Source of the DNA: Cordia subcordata
Taxonomy: Eukaryota; Streptophyta; Magnoliopsida; Boraginales; Cordiaceae
Assembly (NCBI GenBank): GCA_028554755.1
Contig: JAPTOF010000010.1
Coordinates: 4,624,001 to 4,688,000, forward strand
Direction of reading: 5' to 3'
Length of the DNA stretch: 64,000 bases
Numbering within the stretch: position 1 is the first letter of the stretch; every line of letters starts with the position of its first letter. This document shows, piece by piece, positions 57,455 to 64,000 of the stretch. The position numbers and the translations under genes were made by a program. The notes below the pieces were generated by a model. It ran no database searches. It had not been told where the DNA came from and saw nothing but the letters and a program-made list of their open reading frames with translations.

Positions 57455-59068
57455 ATGGCTAGGGAACAATTGCAGGTGCTTAATGCACTTGATGTGGCTA
57501 AAACACAATGGTATCACTTTACAGCAATTGTGATTGCTGGGATGGGGTTCTTCACTGATGCCTATGATCTCTTCTGCATCTCTCTTGTAACGAAATTGCT
57601 AGGCCGTTTATACTACACGGACCTAAGTGCCAAAAAACCAGGCACTCTGCCTCCAAATGTAGCGGCTGCTGTTAATGGCGTTGCGTTTTGTGGGACACTT
57701 TCTGGACAATTGTTTTTCGGGTGGCTTGGAGACAAGATGGGCAGAAAAAAGGTCTATGGTATGACCTTGATGCTTATGGTGATATGCTCAGTTGCCTCAG
57801 GATTGTCCTTTGGTGATACGCCGAAGGGTGTCATGGCAACTCTTTGCTTCTTTCGGTTCTGGTTAGGCTTCGGCATTGGTGGTGATTATCCGCTTTCCGC
57901 CACGATCATGTCTGAGTATGCGAACAAGAAGACTCGTGGAGCATTTATTGCTGCAGTGTTCGCAATGCAAGGGTTCGGAATTTTGGCTGGTGGGATGGTG
58001 GCGATTATTGTTGCTGCATCGTTTAAGGCTGGATATCCTGCACCAACGTACGAAGAAAATCATGCCTCATCCACTGTCCCTGAAGCTGACTACATTTGGC
58101 GTATAATTTTGATGTTTGGTGCCCTTCCAGCTTTGCTTACTTACTACTGGCGTATGAGGATGCCTGAAACTGCACGTTACACCGCCCTGGTGGCGAAGAA
58201 TGCTAAACAGGCGGCTTCTGATATGTCCAAAGTGTTGCAAGTTGAACTTGAAGCAGAGCAGGAGAAAGTTGCGAATATTGCTGAGGAGAAGGGCAATGCT
58301 TTTGGTTTGTTTACTAAAGAGTTCCTTCGCCGCCATGGACTTCATCTGCTTGGAACAACTACGACATGGTTCTTACTGGACATTGCATTCTACAGCCAGA
58401 ACCTTTTCCAGAAGGACATATTCAGTGCAATTGGTTGGATCCCCCCAGCCGAAACAATGAATGCTATTGAAGAAGTTTACAGAATTGCAAGGGCTCAAAC
58501 GCTTATCGCGCTCTGCAGTACCGTTCCAGGCTACTGGTTTACTGTGTTCTTAATTGATAAAATCGGAAGATTTGCAATTCAGTTGATGGGATTCTTCTTC
58601 ATGACCGTGTTCATGTTCGCATTGGCCATTCCTTATAACCACTGGACACATAGAGATAACAGAATTGGATTTGTGATCATGTACTCACTCACTTTCTTCT
58701 TTGCAAATTTCGGGCCCAATGCCACAACCTTTGTAGTCCCGGCAGAAATTTTCCCGGCTAGGCTAAGATCAACGTGCCATGGTATCTCAGCAGCAGCTGG
58801 CAAGGCCGGGGCCATAGTTGGAGCTTTCGGATTCCTGTATGCTGCACAAAGCACTGATCCGAAGAAGACCGATGCAGGATATCCACCCGGTATTGGTGTG
58901 AAGAATTCCCTCATCGTTCTCGGCTGCGTCAACTTCCTTGGAATGTTATTCACATTTTTGGTACCTGAATCAAAAGGAAAATCGCTTGAAGAAATGTCGA
59001 GAGAAAACGAAAATGATGGAATGGAAACAGAAATGACAAGTCATGAAACTAGGACAGTTCCAGTCTAA
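57455..59068 (+). CDS. PHT1-family inorganic phosphate transporter (gene C)
   Basis: 537 aa in one exon; predicted plasma-membrane H+/phosphate symporter (MFS, 12 membrane segments). It aligns without gaps to genes A and B through about residue 510. [13 protein letters not shown] is at 142-154, and D35, D38, D144, Y145, Q172, W305, D309, Y313, N422 and K450 are present. It differs from A and B in TM1/TM2 ([21 protein letters not shown]), in the loop after TM5 ([10 protein letters not shown]) and in LIDKIGR, where A and B have FIDIIGR. The tail contains SLEEMSREN, the form closest to the phosphorylated SLEEMS of Arabidopsis PHT1;1, and ends ETRTVPV. It is the most divergent of the trio in the first 80 residues and lies 33 kb from gene B, beyond the F-box cluster. 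Confidence 0.97.
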   Translation: MAREQLQVLNALDVAKTQWYHFTAIVIAGMGFFTDAYDLFCISLVTKLLGRLYYTDLSAKKPGTLPPNVAAAVNGVAFCGTLSGQLFFGWLGDKMGRKKVYGMTLMLMVICSVASGLSFGDTPKGVMATLCFFRFWLGFGIGGDYPLSATIMSEYANKKTRGAFIAAVFAMQGFGILAGGMVAIIVAASFKAGYPAPTYEENHASSTVPEADYIWRIILMFGALPALLTYYWRMRMPETARYTALVAKNAKQAASDMSKVLQVELEAEQEKVANIAEEKGNAFGLFTKEFLRRHGLHLLGTTTTWFLLDIAFYSQNLFQKDIFSAIGWIPPAETMNAIEEVYRIARAQTLIALCSTVPGYWFTVFLIDKIGRFAIQLMGFFFMTVFMFALAIPYNHWTHRDNRIGFVIMYSLTFFFANFGPNATTFVVPAEIFPARLRSTCHGISAAAGKAGAIVGAFGFLYAAQSTDPKKTDAGYPPGIGVKNSLIVLGCVNFLGMLFTFLVPESKGKSLEEMSRENENDGMETEMTSHETRTVPV

Positions 59069-60459
59069 TTTTATGTCTTAGCAAGTTATGAAAACTTTAG
59101 TTCTTATGTGTTATTGAGAGCATTCCATCTCGAAGATGAAGCTATCAGCTTTGCATTTTACACATCTTGAGATGAAATAAGCTTGTCTTTCTCTCGTCTT
59201 TCTCTATTATCCGTCGTAATTATTATTTACTACAGTCAAGCTTTATGTAGCCTGTGAGCAATCGAAGAGATTGTAAATGAATTGAAAATGTTTACCCTTA
59301 ATTTCTTGTTTATCTTTGCAAAAAATGTATGAGTTTTAATGTAGGATTTAGTATGCAATTTCAGCCTAATGCAGAAAATATAGTGTTTTTTTAACTCAAA
59401 CGAAAAGCATCAGAAGTTTAATGATCGGCTTGATTGGATAAAACAAGTCAATTTTCTTCCATGCTTATAAGCAGTGTTGGAAAGCAATTTCAATTTTGCT
59501 TTTTCCTCTCACCGAAAAAGCCAAGCAGATGATGATAGTTTATAAAGAGCAAACAGCTGCCAAGCCAGACTTTTTTGGTCGCCTGCTATTTCAGGCTTCA
59601 ATAATCAAATATTGGAGGCCCTCACCCTCGTAGCCAAAGGAATTCCTGAATTTACGTATAACTTTATGACGAAAAATCAACAATTGTGAAGTGATCGGCT
59701 ATGATGAAACGTTAAAAACCCTAAAAGAAATTATTATACAATGACTAAGACTTGTGATGATATCAATCCTACTTTCTGCACGAGCACGAAGCTTCCGACC
59801 CTCCCTTTTTTTTTTTTTTTTTTGGGTTATTATTTGTCCACAAAGAATCTATTTTCAATGGTAAACTTTTTCTATGTTGACTGATAATACTTTATTTGGG
59901 TGCATGATTGGTGAATTTCTTTCTCGTGCATTGACTGCTGACTGCTGAAAGTGTGTAAAGGGCCATAACGTCATCGGCATACTTTTTACCATGTCTAGCA
60001 TTGAATGCATTGCGAAGACTTTAGAAATAGGCCTTGAGGACATGATCCATTCCGTTGACCAGCAAGGTGAATGAACCTAGTCAAGGTTACTCTTTTTCAG
60101 CAATAATAAAATTGAATTACCTACTGATTTTTTTTTTTTTTTTGAAAAAAAGTGTTGGCTAATGTCTGATGAAGAAGATGAAATCATGAGAGGGAATTAT
60201 TATTATTATTATTATTATTTTTTTTTTTTTACTTTTGAACTCATAAAATCATTTTTGAGTGTGTAAAAGGTGAGCCAAAATGACTCTTATTTGCAATAGT
60301 GTAATATATGATTGATAGATAATTAGATATATACAATCCTACTATGGGTGTGGAGAGAACCAACTAATTTAATTTATAGATGTGTACACGTGCAACCAGG
60401 TCCAAAATCCAATTGGCTTATCAAGAAACTTATTTTAGGGAGTAGCATATTAAAATTCT
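59069..60459. other. 3' flank of PHT1 gene C and intergenic DNA
   Basis: No AATAAA close to the stop codon; GAAATAAGC near 59174 may serve as a weak poly(A) signal. Contains a T-run near 59806 and an (ATT)n near 60199-60220. No further gene was seen. Confidence 0.5.
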
Positions 60460-61310
60460 AGGGAAAATGTCATTTTTCCCTATGAATTTTGTTTAAATTC
60501 TAAACTCTTAGATGAGGTTTTAGTTTCATCTATTTTCCTCCATGACATTAGCCTTTATCAAACAATATTTTTTTATTTGCTTATTTAGAGTTATTCCGTT
60601 ACATTTTATTATTGCTATTATTTTATTTTGTTTTATATTTTTGAAAAGAGGGCTTGGTACAGAAACCTATATATTAATCTCGGGAAAAAACAAAAAGCAG
60701 TTCTAATTTGATATATATTGTATATGTATATATGTGTATGTATATAAGTCTGGTTGTATGCAAGAACTTGTATACAGAAAGAAAAAAATTTAAATTAAAT
60801 TAATGTTTTTGTTAAATTTCGCGCATAACACGAATGTCGTGTGATAAACTACTATTGTTTCTTTATTTTTTATGATTTCAAAAGTTTAGTTTCTCTAAAA
60901 AATAATTATGCATTTAGTTTTAAAAAAATTGGATCAATATTTGAGATATTTAGGTATGTGTGTGTATAAAGGATATGTCTTGAAGTTAAATTTATTCTTC
61001 TCTTCAATCTCTCGTACAATGTGAATATTGTAAAATAAACTACTTTCTATATTTTCTCAATTCCCTTGGAATTGAAACTGGGAATTGAGACTTTTATGAT
61101 TTTCCCTTTGGTTGTAGATTTTTCTATTGAATAATTTTGTCAACTATTTCCTTTTTGTTTTTAATAAATAAACAAGATAACAATTAACCTTCAGCCAAAG
61201 GTTTTGTTTCAGAAATTTTATGCTCTAACACGATATGAGAAAATAAAAAGTTTTGGAGGAAAGTTTGAGATTTAAGCCAAAATTCATTGAGGAAAATGAC
61301 ATTCACCCTT
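60460..61310. mobile_element. TIR element (non-autonomous)
   Basis: AGGGAAAATGTCATTTTTCC at the left is matched by AGGGTGAATGTCATTTTCCT (reverse complement of the right). Both are followed by ATGAATTTTG and by a TTAAAT.CTAAACT-like block. The arms run to about 100 bp. No transposase or target duplication was identified. Confidence 0.6.
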
Positions 61311-63437
61311 AAATAATTTAATATAAGATAATAAATTTTGCGTATGTACCAATACATGGTAATAAATTAAATAAGTTTGTAAGAAAAGGGTATAAGTTCG
61401 CAGGTCAAACTTTTGAATGTTGGCCAATTTCTCATATTAATCTCCAGAATAACTCAAAAATGCCAACTCATAGCCAATGGGAGCATCCAGATATATCTTA
61501 AATAGAGGATGCGATGACAAATTGTTGATTCTTGTAGGTGGCCTATATAAATTCTTTAAAAAAAAAAAAAATCACATATGTTTCATCCACAGTTTAAACA
61601 TTGCTGAGCCTTTATTATTGTAGTACTTTATTGTCACACTATGAATTATCTCATATAAAAATATATCTATGTATTACCATAACTCCTAACTATATCATAA
61701 AGCCGCTACCTATTCCTATTTTTTTTATTTTTTTGTAGTGAATTTACTACTTATTCTTATTTTTTTCTTAGTGATGCTACCAGTGTTATATTTTTTTATT
61801 TTAAAGAACTAATTAATGTATTAAATCTACACTTTTCCTATGTATATACTTATATGATTTATAATAATGAAGATAAAAAAAAAGTAGTTTATCTTTCAAA
61901 TAATTTTTTTTATCAGTTTCTCGATAACAAAAAAATTGATGTGTAACTGGCCTATTACCGGCTGTTTTCCACTTTGGTTGGGCTGATTGACAATTCAGTT
62001 GATACTAATTTGGGCCGTTGACCATGCCTTTAAGCTTGACTTCGTATATTAAAAACCCAATAACAACCCTAACCCAAGCAGGGTACCAGATCCTAACTTC
62101 CTATAACGTTCGGCCCATCTTCCGGGTTACGGACTGTTCGTCTTTTTTGGGTCAAAACGGGCCGTTCGGTTCACGTGACACGTTCTGTAACACTCACCTA
62201 CTAGTACATCTTTGATCCACTAATATCAATAAACAAATAATTATCTTGTAATTAGTTTATGATCATACTTATTTTGTCCCGTCTTGAGAAAAAAAAAATT
62301 ATATAAGGAATGTTGCATATTTTGTCCGAATATTAAATTCTAAACTAATGGATTAGGTATAAGATTTTTCATTCACACCAAAATAATAATCAACCTTCCA
62401 TCACCTGTGGAAAGTGGAGACATATTTTCTATGCTCACAGATTTGCGCCTGGTTAAAAAAATAATAACGTTAACAAAAAGTTTTAAGGATTGATTGAGTT
62501 GGTCCATGGTAATGTATTAATACTAGTATTATACCCATGTCGTGTACGAATATTTATATAATTTTATAGCATAAATTTTTATAACTATGAGACTCTTTAA
62601 ATATATAATTGTATGCTTTAGATTTTAGCGTTAAAAGTTAAAAGAAAGATTTAAATATTGTAAACGATTAATAGCTATAAAATATTATAGAAGAATGATA
62701 GTAAATGTGCCGAGCATAAAAAAGAACGGTAATAAATGAATTTTATGATTAAAGTAAAAAAATCATGTTGTATATGTTAAATTTATTTGCAAAAGAAGAC
62801 CAAATTTGATAATGAACTTATGTAACAGTATTGAAGATAAACATAGAAACAAATGTTATAGTCTCTTGCCATGTAGTATAATACGGTGAAATGAATTTTT
62901 TTGGTGGAGGTAATATAATATAGGCGTATAATTGTTTCTTTTATATGGTATTTAAATAGATAGATTTGAAATTTTAAATTTAAACTTATATTTTTAATCA
63001 CAAATAAAATTTAACTTTTGAAAAGCATTATTATTGAAAAAACAATCAACCGAGTGATCCGATTTATCTGATGGATTTTTTAGAGTGACATTATTAAAAT
63101 AAGCTAAAGAGAAAAGAAAGTTTCTTTTAGTTGGTCGGTGTCCGTGCGTTGGATCACTTGGGAGAGAAAGCTAAAGCGAAAATCCGACGGTGCAGAATGC
63201 AGACCCCAGTCCGGCAGATTTTTTCATCACATCCTGCTTTTGTGGACAGAGACAAATCACAAAAAGTCCCGGAGACAGAAAATGACTGATTTTCTGCTAT
63301 TAAAAATTTAAGCTAGATTTTGCCATTCATCACTCATCCAAAAAGGTAATATTTCTTATTCGCTAGTTGATGAATCAACAAATAATTAAGGCAACGATCA
63401 ATTATTAGTCAAAGAGGATGACCATTGGGATTGAAAT
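61311..63437. other. Intergenic DNA, no gene seen
   Basis: About 2.1 kb without a recognised gene. GC-richer stretches at about 61960-62215 and 63130-63280 carry no family motif I recognise. Confidence 0.5.
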
Positions 63438-64000
63438 AGTGGCGGAGTCACGACCCTGAAGTTGAGGAGAGCACATAAATTTTTTATGAAAGTTTAAAAA
63501 ATTTAATTATAGAATATATAATAATTAATATAATTATAATATTTTAATACATAAAAAGATAATTAAATAATTATAATAATTGAAAATAGAGCTACACTTT
63601 ATAATGGTCCTTTGACATAATTTTATATATTGAAATCATTAGATATTCAATTTGCTATCGAAGTTAATTACTAAAAATTTCTTACTTTATGTAAGTGACT
63701 ATTCAATTTATTGTTGTGCTATTTTCTTTTATTCTTCTATTCTTTCTCTTTTCGTTTTTCCTTCTATTCTTGCTTTTTTTTTTTTAACTTTCTTGATTTT
63801 TGTAAGATAATAAATTACAAATATTTTCTTTTGTCCTGAATTTTTTATTTTTCTTTGGCTAAAAACAAATAATAATAATAATAATAATAATTCTCTTGTT
63901 ATAATCATGAGAGGATGCACTTTAATTATGAGGGGTGCACTTCATATAATTTGGCTTCTTCTTATAAGATAAAAAGTAAAAATTATAGTAATAATCCCCC
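63438..64000 (+). mobile_element. Possible transposon left end (AGTGGCGGAGTCACGAC), continues off window
   Basis: AGTGGCGGAGTCACGACC is a plant transposon-terminus-like motif. Related GGGCGGAAC motifs occur at about 39140 (inverted) and 40621. The remainder is AT-rich with an (AAT)8 microsatellite at about 63868-63892. The other end is outside the window, so the call is tentative. Confidence 0.35.

Noticed and set aside
59855..60043. Minus-strand 62-codon open frame downstream of PHT1 gene C
   Set aside because: No known family motif, and no intact continuation on either side.

Overview
The window is nuclear DNA from a flowering plant, most likely a eudicot. The evidence is three intact plant-specific PHT1 phosphate transporters, a family of plant F-box/F-box-associated genes, a fragment of a plant ROP GTPase, AT-rich intergenic DNA, and many plant-type LINE, SINE, MITE, hAT-like and long-TIR elements. 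The species cannot be named from the sequence. No prokaryotic or viral gene system is present, and I did not find a wholly new system. The most interesting signals are regulatory and structural.

Layout: 1-3830 holds two abutting, inactivated LINE fragments. 4126-6785 holds an hAT-like element and a long-TIR element. 7463-11270 is PHT1 gene A: promoter, predicted 1.9-kb 5'UTR intron, single coding exon. 11805-14830 is LINE and MITE debris. 16427-19432 is a nest of repeats in which a perfect solo LTR sits inside a LINE 3' end carrying an RNase H remnant. 20165-20815 is a minisatellite and a Tourist-like MITE. 21616-24427 is PHT1 gene B. 25794-37983 is a minus-strand F-box cluster: a frameshifted copy, two intact copies, and an orphan 3' flank of a fourth copy. 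A broken first exon of a type II-like ROP GTPase lies beside the third F-box gene. 38-54 kb is intergenic and rich in foldback and MITE sequences, including a near-perfect 620-bp hairpin. 54703-59068 is PHT1 gene C. The last 5 kb is repeat-rich and apparently gene-free.

How the genes work together: the three PHT1 genes are tandem, same-strand paralogues that should encode plasma-membrane H+/phosphate symporters. All three share the same predicted plan: a P1BS site (GNATATNC, the PHR1 binding site) 45-65 bp before a TATA-like box, W-box cores nearby, a leader split by a 1.0-2.3-kb intron, and an intronless coding sequence. In genes A and B a TTGACTT core lies at exactly the same distance from P1BS. 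This suggests that the array was duplicated with its phosphate-starvation control region. The F-box genes show no clear functional link to phosphate transport and look like an independently expanding tandem family.
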